DNA of 34,177 nt from Planctomycetota bacterium (GCA_014382805.1 JACNIZ010000233.1:1-34177); one strand, 5' to 3'; positions 1 through 8,430 are shown, counted from the first letter of the stretch. A program made the numbers and translations. The notes: generated by a model from the letters alone, not told the origin.

Positions 1-1
1 T

Positions 2-97
2 ATCCGGTGGGGCGTTGTAGTGAATACAGATAACAAGGCGCTGCACCGGACGCCAATTCCGCTGCGCTCCATTGCCGCCGGTGAGCTTGGTCGTTAG
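2..97 (+). CDS. C-terminal fragment of an ORF entering from the left edge; reads IRWGVVVNTDNKALHRTPIPLRSIAAGELGR* through the attC site
   Basis: Frame 2 is open from base 2 to TAG at 95-97. The tail is the translation of the attC element, so it is probably a cassette-encoded C-terminus or an incidental reading through attC. Confidence 0.4.
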   Translation: MRWGVVVNTDNKALHRTPIPLRSIAAGELGR

Positions 98-99
98 GC
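28..99 (+). repeat. Integron attC-like recombination site (59-base element)
   Basis: 3' core GTTAGGC at 93-99 matches GTTRRRY. The left end has ...TAACAAGGCGCTGCACCGG and the right arm CCGGTGAGCTTGGTCGTTAGGC. The arms are imperfectly complementary (CCGG/CCGG plus AACAAG.GC / GAGCTTG.GTT), with GC-rich inner sequence between. The 5' inverse core is degenerate (AGATAAC). Confidence 0.7.
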
Positions 100-150
100 A
101 GAGAATTTCACACCTTGATTCATTCTCAACCTCAATTCCTCCTCACCTAA

Positions 151-912
151 ATGGCAAGCAAATCTGAAATTGCCATAAGGGTTGAGGCAATCGAAAGCCT
201 TGGCTCGCACCTTCATAATGAAGTTCTCTTTGCTCGTAAGTTTGTCGCTGAGTCTGAGAGGCCTGCAATTGAAAAGGAGTGGATGACCTGTGTTGATAAT
301 GCTTGCAACTACTCGGCCTTTCTTCTGAAGTCATTCTTGGATTCAATTGATAAATATAGCGGACTCCCAATTGAGCAGTTTTCCTTTTATGTTGGCAAAC
401 TTGCGATCCAGCACTTGCTAGAGGTGATCAATGTATTTGAGCAAATTCTCAATAAGTTCATTGTTCAAAATAGCAGAATAAGAACCCTCATCGAAAGGAG
501 GATTGATAGAAAAGTGGAAGTCATTGAGCGGTGCTGGGCGAGCGACTGCACAGGGAACGATAAAAAGCAAAAGAAAGCTATTGTCGGAATGTATAAGAGC
601 AAAGTGCGCGAAATGGCTTTTATTAGGCAATCCCTTTCCGGTGCAGGGGTAATTGACAAAACGGACCGAGACATTTGGTCCTTTGCCTGGGACATCCGAA
701 ACAGTATGCATATGAATTTCACCGCGACTAAAGCAATTGATTTCCAATACCCTGATATCCGGACTGGAAAAATTTACCAATTCAAATTCGCAAAGGGCGA
801 GGAGCTCTACCACCCTCAGGATTTGCTTGACTTCTACATCATCACGGAGCAGCTCATCTTTATTCTTCTGAAAATCCTCTCCCATTTTGATAAAAATGAG
901 GAACCAGCCTAA
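151..912 (+). CDS. Hypothetical protein, possible cassette-borne ORF, with a HEPN-like 'RNSMH' segment
   Basis: 253 aa ORF directly downstream of the attC core; no recognisable full domain. C-terminal third contains WDIRNSMHMNF. Confidence 0.6.
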   Translation: MASKSEIAIRVEAIESLGSHLHNEVLFARKFVAESERPAIEKEWMTCVDNACNYSAFLLKSFLDSIDKYSGLPIEQFSFYVGKLAIQHLLEVINVFEQILNKFIVQNSRIRTLIERRIDRKVEVIERCWASDCTGNDKKQKKAIVGMYKSKVREMAFIRQSLSGAGVIDKTDRDIWSFAWDIRNSMHMNFTATKAIDFQYPDIRTGKIYQFKFAKGEELYHPQDLLDFYIITEQLIFILLKILSHFDKNEEPA

Positions 913-955
913 CCATGCGTGACAGCCGATTGTGGATGAACCCCCTCCGTTAGCC
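907..955 (+). repeat. Candidate degenerate attC-like site
   Basis: GCCTAAC (907-913) matches RYYYAAC and overlaps the upstream ORF stop codon. GTTAGCC (949-955) is nearly GTTRRRY. The internal arms pair poorly. Confidence 0.3.
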
Positions 956-969
956 ATCCAGAGGAAATC

Positions 970-1341
970 ATGTACGAGCCAGCGGTCCGATATCAAATTG
1001 AGTATGCAGACCAAAATGAAAGCTTCGCGGCTTTTTTGCCTCGAAACGGTACCGTTGCCAGCATGCACTGGAGTTCCAAGGGAGTTGGCCCTTGGGTATT
1101 GCTCGCGTTAGATGTTCCATTCGATTACCAGTTTAAGATTGGCGAGCCCTATCAATACCGAGGAGCAGTAATTGATGCTTTCCTGATTCGGTCTCGATGG
1201 GAAGGGTGCAATATCGGGGATCTCGATGGTGTTTCTGTTTCGATCCTTCTTGTTGAGCAGGGAATGCGTCCGATCAAACACACCATCGATGTGGATGACT
1301 ACGTACATATCGCTTGGGGAACATGCAGGCCTATGGCATGA
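970..1341 (+). CDS. Hypothetical protein, 123 aa, possible cassette-borne ORF
   Basis: ORF with AGAGGA Shine-Dalgarno-like sequence just before ATG; starts 15 nt after the candidate attC core. No family recognised. Confidence 0.55.
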   Translation: MYEPAVRYQIEYADQNESFAAFLPRNGTVASMHWSSKGVGPWVLLALDVPFDYQFKIGEPYQYRGAVIDAFLIRSRWEGCNIGDLDGVSVSILLVEQGMRPIKHTIDVDDYVHIAWGTCRPMA

Positions 1342-1427
1342 TGGCTAATCCACCGTTGCAGAAGCTATCGGCTACGTCGTGTAGTTGAGCAGCACTCCCA
1401 TCGGACGGACGGTATAAAGGAGAAACG

Positions 1428-2300
1428 ATGACTAAAGGCGCCCTCCACCATGCCAGCACAGGATTTGAACCCAATCGAAATTCACTATTGAAGTCCTTCG
1501 CAATCATCGTCCTGTCCGGTTTTCTGCCAGCTTGCGCACAGCCCGTTGAGCAGGACCTGCCCATTGATGGAGGCGAGGTATTCAGGATAGGAGATCGAAC
1601 AGCTTTCTTGATCCTTCCGGAGAAAAGCAATTCTGACGACCTCATTCCATGGGTTTGGTACGCGCCTACGCTCCCAGGTCTTCCGGGTGTGGAGGAGAAG
1701 TGGATGTTCGAACAGTTTCTATCCAATGGCATCGCCATAGCAGGCGTGGATGTTGGTGAATCAAACGGCAGTCCAAAGGGAAGAAGCGTATATTCCGAAC
1801 TGCACAGGGTGCTTACCGAGAGACGTGGGCTGGCACCAAAAGCGTGCTTGCTGGCGCGCAGCCGAGGCGGGCTTATGTTGTACAACTGGGCTGCCGAAAA
1901 TCCGGAGTATGTGGCATGCATTGCCGGGATCTATCCCGTTTGCAATCTACGCAGTTATCCGGGCTTGGCCCGCGCCTGCGACGCATATGGAATGTCAGAA
2001 GATCAGCTTGCTGCGAAATTGGTCGAACACAATCCTATTGATCGCCTTGCGCCGCTTGCAAAAGCAAGGGTGCCCATCTTTCATATTCACGGCGATAGTG
2101 ACAGTGTCGTTCCACTGGATAAGAACTCAGCGGTGGTTAAAGAAAGATATGATCGTCTCGGCGGCGAGATGGAACTCGAAATCGTCAATGAGCAAGGGCA
2201 CAACATGTGGTCTGGCTGGTTTAACAGTCAAGCCTTAGTTGAATTTGTGATCGCCCATGGAAAAGACCAGTCGAGCAATTCCACCCAATCGATAGACTAG
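1428..2300 (+). CDS. Secreted/lipoprotein alpha/beta hydrolase
   Basis: Hydrophobic leader ending FLPAC (lipobox); nucleophile region LLARSRGGL; HIHGDSDSVVP acid region; NEQGHNMW catalytic His region. Confidence 0.8.
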   Translation: MTKGALHHASTGFEPNRNSLLKSFAIIVLSGFLPACAQPVEQDLPIDGGEVFRIGDRTAFLILPEKSNSDDLIPWVWYAPTLPGLPGVEEKWMFEQFLSNGIAIAGVDVGESNGSPKGRSVYSELHRVLTERRGLAPKACLLARSRGGLMLYNWAAENPEYVACIAGIYPVCNLRSYPGLARACDAYGMSEDQLAAKLVEHNPIDRLAPLAKARVPIFHIHGDSDSVVPLDKNSAVVKERYDRLGGEMELEIVNEQGHNMWSGWFNSQALVEFVIAHGKDQSSNSTQSID

Positions 2301-2492
2301 AGATGCGCAATTCGGCTTGGCCCGGCAAAGGGGGGCAGATCATATTGGCCTCAATCGCGGGCAGCTTAATCGGTAATTCCTTGTAGATCGTAAGTCTTGT
2401 TAGAATAGGTGCAGGGATGACTGACGGCGGTTAACTCAAATCTGTCGCTGATTCCTTCATTAACGATTAGGCTGACGTTTTGGGAAAACAGA

Positions 2493-2981
2493 ATGAAACG
2501 GCTCTTCATCTCCTTGCTTCTACTGGCGACATTTGTAGTTTATTATTCTGGTTGTAAGCGGGGCAAGGACAAGGAATTGACTGCCCCAATAGAGAACTCG
2601 CCCGTTCAAACCCCGGGCTTACAACCAAAGCCACCCGGATCCACTGTTCAATCAAGTAGAGAATTGGAAAGAGAATTGGCGAATTGGGCGGAGGTGGCAA
2701 TTGAAATCGAGAAAAACTCTCCGGGTTGGTTGCGAAAATATCTCATAGCTGAGTTCTCTATACCTGCGGAGGATATTAGTTCCGTCAATATTTTACCGTT
2801 TACCCAAGACGGATTTTTCGAGTTTACAAATCGCATCCTTAACAAAATCCCCTGGATTACTGCAGTGCAATATGGATATTTGAAAATTGAAGACGTCGGA
2901 GATCTGGAAAGATTAATTCTTAAAAATTATGGGCGGTCGATGGAGCCCCTCGATAAATCGAAACTGCTTAAAGAGGACTAA
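2493..2981 (+). CDS. Small putative lipoprotein, unknown function
   Basis: MKRLFISLLLLATFVVYYSGC signal peptide with lipobox-like YSGC. Confidence 0.6.
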   Translation: MKRLFISLLLLATFVVYYSGCKRGKDKELTAPIENSPVQTPGLQPKPPGSTVQSSRELERELANWAEVAIEIEKNSPGWLRKYLIAEFSIPAEDISSVNILPFTQDGFFEFTNRILNKIPWITAVQYGYLKIEDVGDLERLILKNYGRSMEPLDKSKLLKED

Positions 2982-3076
2982 CTCCATTGCAACTTTATTT
3001 CCGCGTGTCACTGCAAATGACGACCTGGTTCAGTAATTCGATGTGACAGTTTACGTTTCAAGCCTGGCCGGATCCA

Positions 3077-4378
3077 CTAGGAGCAAAGGTTATTTGCGGC
3101 ATCCATTGCGCCATTGCAAATGGAATCAAATAACTTGCCAGGAAATCCTTTTGGAAGTTTCTGTCCGGTTTTAGAGACAGCGCCTTCAACCTCTTTTGAA
3201 ATGGAGGCAAGTTGAGCTTCCATTTGTTGACCTAAACCCACAGCACTGGCATGAGCAAGCCAATGTCTCGCACCGACTTCCTGCCATCGGTAGTGTCGGT
3301 TTTTGCTCGATACAGCCATCGCCATTTTTAGTTGGCGAACCGGGAGTTTGTTTCGTCCATGTCCGGAGATTGGGTAAGCCGAATGCACGTCGTATAAAGG
3401 CGTCAGGCGAAAGTCGCCGCCGGCGAGGTGCTGAATGCTGAAATTTTTGCCGTGGCCATCTGGGGCTTGGAGCACCCAGAGTAGAACTTGAGTACGGAAA
3501 AAGGTCCAAGCGTCTTGCGGTTGGCTGGACCCGGCGCGAAGCAATTGAACGCAGGATGTAATTCCCGGTCCGCCGTCGCTCTCATATTTTTGCCGCGGTG
3601 GTACAGCCATCGCTTGGCAAAAATCTTCCTGTGGAAGACGCATCCACCATTCTCCATTCGGCGCTAACTTTCGATCAAAGCGTTCGACTGCCAAGCAAGA
3701 CCAATCGCCAAAGTCGAGGACTTCCGATTTTGCAGTTGGGATGCCCAGGGCATTCAAAAGTTGAGCGCACAACCACTCGTTTTCCAACGAATGTGGCATC
3801 GGAACATCTCCAACTTGTTGCAGTGGAAGTTTGAAAATGTGTGTCGTCGGGGTGGAACCTATCGGTCGGCACCACTTGCCTTCATGAAATAGGAAAGCAG
3901 TTTTCTCTTGTGCGCCAGCAAGTGAGATGCGGAAGGGAGTTCCTTCATCAGCCAAGTATTGCGCCGGATGAGCAGTGCGTCGCAGTTCATCCGCGATCTG
4001 TTCTTCGGTTAAAGCACGGCACTGAATCGTGCGTACGTTATCCGGCGTTTGGCCCGGTGCAAGCAACTGAACCGCGCCGACGCAATCCCGTCCGATTTCT
4101 TTGAGCAACTCAAATGGTGTTTGTCCAACTCCAAAGCGTCGCGCGATTTGCTCTCGAATTTGAGCTGAATCTGGAAGCAGGTTCTCGAACCAATCACCTA
4201 CGAGCGGACCTTTGATCCAATCATCGGCGGTTGCCGGCCAAGGGAACGAAGCGGAAAGACGTCGGCTTGCTGGAGAGGCAAGCCAAGAGGCGGCGTAACG
4301 GAATCGATCCGCCCCGTTGGAAACATGCTCCCATTCGCCAACCAATTCACCGTTTTGCCAGAGGTGTAAAGAGCCCAT
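3077..4378 (-). CDS. hipA: Type II toxin-antitoxin HipA-like serine/threonine kinase toxin
   Basis: RISLAGAQEKTAF, PDGHGKNFSI and YDVHSAYP motifs of HipA kinases; immediately follows a HipB-like XRE gene. Confidence 0.9.
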   Translation of the reverse strand: MGSLHLWQNGELVGEWEHVSNGADRFRYAASWLASPASRRLSASFPWPATADDWIKGPLVGDWFENLLPDSAQIREQIARRFGVGQTPFELLKEIGRDCVGAVQLLAPGQTPDNVRTIQCRALTEEQIADELRRTAHPAQYLADEGTPFRISLAGAQEKTAFLFHEGKWCRPIGSTPTTHIFKLPLQQVGDVPMPHSLENEWLCAQLLNALGIPTAKSEVLDFGDWSCLAVERFDRKLAPNGEWWMRLPQEDFCQAMAVPPRQKYESDGGPGITSCVQLLRAGSSQPQDAWTFFRTQVLLWVLQAPDGHGKNFSIQHLAGGDFRLTPLYDVHSAYPISGHGRNKLPVRQLKMAMAVSSKNRHYRWQEVGARHWLAHASAVGLGQQMEAQLASISKEVEGAVSKTGQKLPKGFPGKLFDSICNGAMDAANNLCS

Positions 4379-4380
4379 TT

Positions 4381-4629
4381 TTACCAGTCCGTTTGGGCCG
4401 CGTTGGTGGGGTCGGGTTTCTCAAGCAAGCCTAGATTGAGATCGAGGGCCATGAGCAATTTGAGTAGTGAGCTCAGTTGGCAACTGCCCGGTTTGTTCTC
4501 GAGGGCGGATATGGTTTTCGGCAATAGCCCGGATTGCTTGGCTAGGTCCGACTGAGTCAATCCGAGCCGTTGGCGTTGCAGCCGCAGAGCTTGCGCGAGT
4601 TGTTGCTGGTTGAGGGCGCGGACGGGCAT
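4381..4629 (-). CDS. hipB: HipB-like XRE-family antitoxin/repressor
   Basis: 82 aa HTH_XRE: LAQALRLQRQRLGLTQSDLAKQSGLLPKTISALENKPGSCQLSSLLKLLMALDLNLGL; 2 nt gap to hipA. Confidence 0.9.
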   Translation of the reverse strand: MPVRALNQQQLAQALRLQRQRLGLTQSDLAKQSGLLPKTISALENKPGSCQLSSLLKLLMALDLNLGLLEKPDPTNAAQTDW

Positions 4630-4634
4630 GATTT

Positions 4635-4672
4635 CCCTTGTAGGGTATAGCGTGATTGTGAACCCTGTAGGG
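4635..4672. promoter_or_regulatory. Probable HipB operator pair
   Basis: Two CCCT-n-AGGG palindromes, CCCTTGTAGGG (4635-4645) and CCCTGTAGGG (4663-4672), upstream of hipB, flanked by ATTT/AAAT that extends a larger imperfect inverted repeat. Confidence 0.6.
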
Positions 4673-4825
4673 GAAATTTATAAAAAATACCTCATGCGGT
4701 AGAATTTGCGGTGAATAGCAGGACTCCAGGCCAGTCCAATGGTCTAAAACGCATGAGATTCTGGCCTCAACGGAAATAGTAGTAGCTTCGATTTCCCCAT
4801 TCGGATCGTTTCAACGCTGTCGCCA

Positions 4826-4951
4826 ATGGTCATATTCCACAGAGCTTGCAGGTTTGCTGATAATGGGCCGAAAAAAGCGAAGAAGAAAAAGCGGAAGCAG
4901 TTGAAAGTCCTCGCTGAACAACTACCACCGTGTGGGGTCGTGTCTATATGA
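4826..4951 (+). CDS. Short ORF MVIFHRACRFADNGPKKAKKKKRKQLKVLAEQLPPCGVVSI*, possible remnant
   Basis: 42 aa, ends in ATGA overlap with next short ORF; below the ORF-track length threshold; no SD or homology visible. Confidence 0.25.
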   Translation: MVIFHRACRFADNGPKKAKKKKRKQLKVLAEQLPPCGVVSI

Positions 4952-5163
4952 AATCGAATGACTTTGCCCCGCTCTTGCCACCGGAGTACGATGTCATTGA
5001 CCGTGATTGCTTCTATCAAGCCGCCTGAAATGCACAACAAGAGGCCGTGCTTGGCCTCGAAGGATCCCGTGCGATCCGCCTGGCGGAACGCATGGCAATC
5101 ATGCAAACGCTGGTCCGCTTCGGGCTGGCAAAAATCACCCGGGGAGGGGTCCCAATTGGATGA
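4948..5163 (+). pseudogene. Short reading frame interrupted by one in-frame TGA
   Basis: MKSNDFAPLLPPEYDVIDRDCFYQAA[TGA 5026-5028]NAQQEAVLGLEGSRAIRLAERMAIMQTLVRFGLAKITRGGVPIG*. Protein-like composition on both sides of the TGA in the same frame. Confidence 0.35.
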
Positions 5164-5178
5164 CGGGGTTCTAGTGTG

Positions 5179-6954
5179 ATGCGTAGGATCTTTACACTCA
5201 TTCTTTCGCTTGCTCTCGCCTCGAGGCTAGTTTCAGCCGATCATCAGGCAAGCGAGCATGATGGGGCCGCAAGCGTGCGGATTCCCGTGCAGGTAGAGGG
5301 CCAGCAGGACCTTCGAAGCCTCCAAGTCTTAGGGATCGATCCTCTCGGCCCTGGATTTTCGATTCGCGGCAACCCTCTACATTACTTTGCACGAAGCGCA
5401 AGATATCTGTCTTTAGAATCAGGTGCCTTTGGAGTCCAGTATGAAAAGGGGGGCATCCGAGTGCTCGGGCTTCTCCCAGGGATCTGGTACAGGATAACGC
5501 TTGGTGGTGACGAAGTTGCTTCAGTGGAGATAGTAGTCTCCCCTTTACTTCCGGGAGAAGATAGGGTGCTCGCGCCGGTCCAGGTTCGCCGGACAGCTCC
5601 CGTTTTATGGGGTTTCGTTAGAGACTCGTTTGGCTTTCCGGTCTCCAGGGCGAACGTACGGCTGGTGGACAAGGAGGGCACTTCTATCCTCCGGGCTCCA
5701 ACTGCCGAGACCGGCGTGTTTCGCATCAACCCACCACCAGAATGGGCGGTCTTAGAGATTTCGGCTAAGGGGTGTGAAAGCCTGGCGCTGAGTTGGGAAG
5801 ATCTCAGTGAGTACCGATCGAGCGAACGAGAGTTGCTGGAGGTTGAACTGCAAACATCCATGTCGGTGGGCCTCCGCTTGGACCGCCGCTCATCATTCGA
5901 CGGTCTGGGGTACATGGCGGAATTAGGCGGCACGGGTCCACCTCCGAGCGACGAGCATTACACGAAGTGGCGGGATCAAGATTCGGAGGTTCGGTTCCGA
6001 AGCACCACCCTTATAGCGAAGGAAAGTTGTATTTGGTTGAATATCGGTGGGCAGTGGATTGAAAAAATTGCTTTAGAGGATGCGAGTGGAAACTACTCAT
6101 ACAACGTGCCTAATGGGGCAACGCTCTCGGGATCATTGTTGACACCTTCAGGCCGCCCGGTGCAGTTCGTGCCCGTCCGAATTCGTTCTAATCGACCTTG
6201 GTCCTTGGAGCGGCAGGCCCTTACCGATGGTGAAGGGCGGTTCCAGTTTCAGATGCTCCAGCCGAATGTTGAGTACAGCTTGGCGAGCGACTCATTGGCT
6301 GGTAGTGCAAGCCTAGTTATCGATGAACTTGGTTGGTCCGTAGATGTGGAGATGGAACTGTCAGAGGAGCCAATTCTGGCCCGGGTTCTGGACACGAATG
6401 GAAATGGGCTATCTAAGGTGCCGCTCAAAGTGGACGAGATGGTTCGGCATGGCGGCGGACTGGTTGAGTCAGTCATCACACCTGGGGGCATTTACTATCG
6501 GGCAGGGCGCAAAGAATGGCTCTACGCAGTGACGGGGAGAGACGGGCTTTTCCATCTCAATCCGGAGTTGAATAGGTCAGGCTCAAGGCTGTGGACTGTG
6601 AACTCGGATGTTGTGAGGGCATGTTCTTGGGAACTTGGGCTCGAGCTCGAGGAATTGGCGAGCGGGCTTGTGGTCCCTCTAACGGGGGGGCTTGAGCTAT
6701 CGTTCGTCGGCCGGAATGGAAGTAGCACCCAATCAAAGATTGAATTCGAACTTAAGCCTGCAAGCGAGCTCCAGATTCGGCATTACCCAAATTCTGATAG
6801 TTCCGGTCGCGCGAGTTTTTATGGGCTGCCCTGTGGGGAATATGAGCTTCGGCTGATCTCCAAAGATGGAGTAAGGGTCGATTCGAACGAGGGCTATCAA
6901 ATCTTTGTAGGACCGGATTTAACGGCGAAATTGGAGGTCGTGCTAGAGAATTGA
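5179..6954 (+). CDS. Secreted protein with carboxypeptidase-regulatory-like (beta-sandwich) repeats
   Basis: Signal peptide MRRIFTLILSLALASRLVSA; repeated segments such as LWGFVRDSFGFPVSRANVRLVDKEG, LSGSLLTPSGRPVQFVPVRI...TDGEGRFQF and ARVLDTNGNGLSKVPLKV. ATG at 5179 preferred over GTG at 5176. Confidence 0.65.
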   Translation: MRRIFTLILSLALASRLVSADHQASEHDGAASVRIPVQVEGQQDLRSLQVLGIDPLGPGFSIRGNPLHYFARSARYLSLESGAFGVQYEKGGIRVLGLLPGIWYRITLGGDEVASVEIVVSPLLPGEDRVLAPVQVRRTAPVLWGFVRDSFGFPVSRANVRLVDKEGTSILRAPTAETGVFRINPPPEWAVLEISAKGCESLALSWEDLSEYRSSERELLEVELQTSMSVGLRLDRRSSFDGLGYMAELGGTGPPPSDEHYTKWRDQDSEVRFRSTTLIAKESCIWLNIGGQWIEKIALEDASGNYSYNVPNGATLSGSLLTPSGRPVQFVPVRIRSNRPWSLERQALTDGEGRFQFQMLQPNVEYSLASDSLAGSASLVIDELGWSVDVEMELSEEPILARVLDTNGNGLSKVPLKVDEMVRHGGGLVESVITPGGIYYRAGRKEWLYAVTGRDGLFHLNPELNRSGSRLWTVNSDVVRACSWELGLELEELASGLVVPLTGGLELSFVGRNGSSTQSKIEFELKPASELQIRHYPNSDSSGRASFYGLPCGEYELRLISKDGVRVDSNEGYQIFVGPDLTAKLEVVLEN

Positions 6955-7029
6955 TCGAGTCGTTCAAATGGGCGATGCCTGTCCCAATCTTGGTGCGTCT
7001 AGCAAGCTCGCACTTGGTGGGTTGTATCG

Positions 7030-7075
7030 CCCCTGCGGGGCTGACGGAGCGGAGCGAAATCTGCCCCCGCAGGGG
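7030..7075. repeat. Inverted repeat / stem-loop, 11 bp perfect stem
   Basis: CCCCTGCGGGG (7030-7040) and CCCCGCAGGGG (7065-7075) separated by 24 nt; no T-run follows. Confidence 0.6.
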
Positions 7076-7224
7076 AGGGCGGCAAACTCTTCCGGAGTTA
7101 GGTAACCCTATTCCGTGTAATAAAACTATTGCACACCTAGCCCAGCCATTCAGCGGGTCCATATTCCACACATCAACGTTGGTGAGGGCAGGGTCATTCG
7201 GATGTTCAATTCAAGATGCATGGT

Positions 7225-8430
7225 TCAAATTAATTCGCCGACTTCGATTGTTTGGAGGTCAGCGATGGATTCCGATCCGTCGAGTGAAAAACGTAGTACC
7301 GAATTGCGGTGTTCCTTCGGGAAATTAATCGCGGTCAGGATAGGCGATTCGGTGTGGCCGTGCGCACTGCACGCGGAGCCAGATCCACAGCTAATGCCTT
7401 TGGTTTCCAGCATATGCAGCAGAGTTTCGGCGCGGGTGCCGGGGATGGCAACGCTCAGGATGGAACCCATTACAAATTCCGGATCCGTCGGGCCGGCGAC
7501 GATTAGGTCGGGCACGGCTAGGCGCAGGTGGTTGAGCAATTCGGCGTGACGCTTTAGGTAGCGATCGGGGTCTTCCACCAATCTTTGACGACGGACCTCG
7601 GCCGCTGCGGCGAAGGCTGCGGCGCCCATGACGTTTTCGGTTCCGCTGCGCAGGCCGTATTCATGGCCGCCACCTAAAAACATGGGCACGGGAGCGGGGG
7701 TGCCGTCCTTCAGGAACAGCGCGGCGCAACCCCGGATTCCGCCCATCTTGTGCGCGGCTACAGAAATGGTGTCGGCGCCTAAAGAGTAGAGCGACTCGGG
7801 ACGTTTGCCGGCGGCTTGCACGGCGTCGCAATGGAAGCTGGCATGCGGTGCTTTTTGGCGGGTGAGCGCAACTAGGTCGGCGATTGGACTTAGCGATCCG
7901 AGTTCGTTGTTGGCCCAGTGCACGATGACTAGTGCTACATCCTCAGCCAGCATGGGCGCGAGGGCGTCGGGTTGGATGACTCCTTGAGTGTCCGCTGGGA
8001 TTAACTCAACATCGAAGCCTTGTTTCCGCAGGCTGAGTGCGGAATCCATCGACGACGGGTGCTCGATTGCACCGACCAATACTCGTGGATTGCCCGACGC
8101 ATTGGATTTAGCGGCGGCCAGAAGTTTGGCGTTGGTCCGCACACGCTCTGCCATGCCAAGTATGCCTAGATGGTTGCCCTCCGTCCCGGTCCCCGTCCAA
8201 ATCAACCGGTAATTCCGAGCACCCAACGCCTTGCTCAACTTCTTCCTTGACTGATCCAACGACCGCGCCGCCAACGCACCTAAACCATGCAACGATCCAG
8301 GGTTAGCGTAGGCAGTCTTAGACGCTTTTATAAACGCTTCCATCGCCTCGGGCAGCGGTGGAGCCGTCGCGGCGTGATCCAAATACAACGGCGTGGCCAG
8401 GGGGGCCGGGGTGGGGTCGTTAGCAGGCAT
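7225..8430 (-). CDS. Cysteine desulfurase (aminotransferase class V, NifS/IscS-like)
   Basis: YLDHAATAPP N-terminus, TGTEGNHLGI, HCDAVQAAGK, PLP Lys in SVAAHKMGGIRG, active-site Cys in SCGSGSACSAHG. Confidence 0.9.
   Translation of the reverse strand: MPANDPTPAPLATPLYLDHAATAPPLPEAMEAFIKASKTAYANPGSLHGLGALAARSLDQSRKKLSKALGARNYRLIWTGTGTEGNHLGILGMAERVRTNAKLLAAAKSNASGNPRVLVGAIEHPSSMDSALSLRKQGFDVELIPADTQGVIQPDALAPMLAEDVALVIVHWANNELGSLSPIADLVALTRQKAPHASFHCDAVQAAGKRPESLYSLGADTISVAAHKMGGIRGCAALFLKDGTPAPVPMFLGGGHEYGLRSGTENVMGAAAFAAAAEVRRQRLVEDPDRYLKRHAELLNHLRLAVPDLIVAGPTDPEFVMGSILSVAIPGTRAETLLHMLETKGISCGSGSACSAHGHTESPILTAINFPKEHRNSVLRFSLDGSESIADLQTIEVGELI

Noticed and set aside
418-1068. 216 aa minus-strand ORF
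   Set aside because: Antisense to the more plausible plus-strand ORFs at 151 and 970 (SD and cassette-like layout); no domain recognised.
1384-1390. GTTGAGC as an attC core closing a second cassette
   Set aside because: No RYYYAAC partner; only GGCTAAT at the expected distance, and no paired arms.
1455-1475. GGATTTGAACCC, the complement of a tRNA T-arm consensus, suggesting a minus-strand tRNA
   Set aside because: T-stem pairing is weak and no anticodon/D arms could be traced at the expected spacing; it lies in the hydrolase N-terminus. At most a chance match or tRNA remnant.
4744-5106. 120 aa minus-strand ORF downstream of the hip promoter region
   Set aside because: Poly-Phe stretch comes from the antisense of a Lys-rich plus-strand frame; no domain or start signals.
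7097-7104. GTTAGGT as a possible further attC core
   Set aside because: Matches GTTRRRY, but no inverse core or paired arm was found upstream within a normal attC length.
6951-7328. 125 aa plus-strand ORF
   Set aside because: Spans the hairpin region and the antisense of the cysteine desulfurase 3' end; no protein-like signature.
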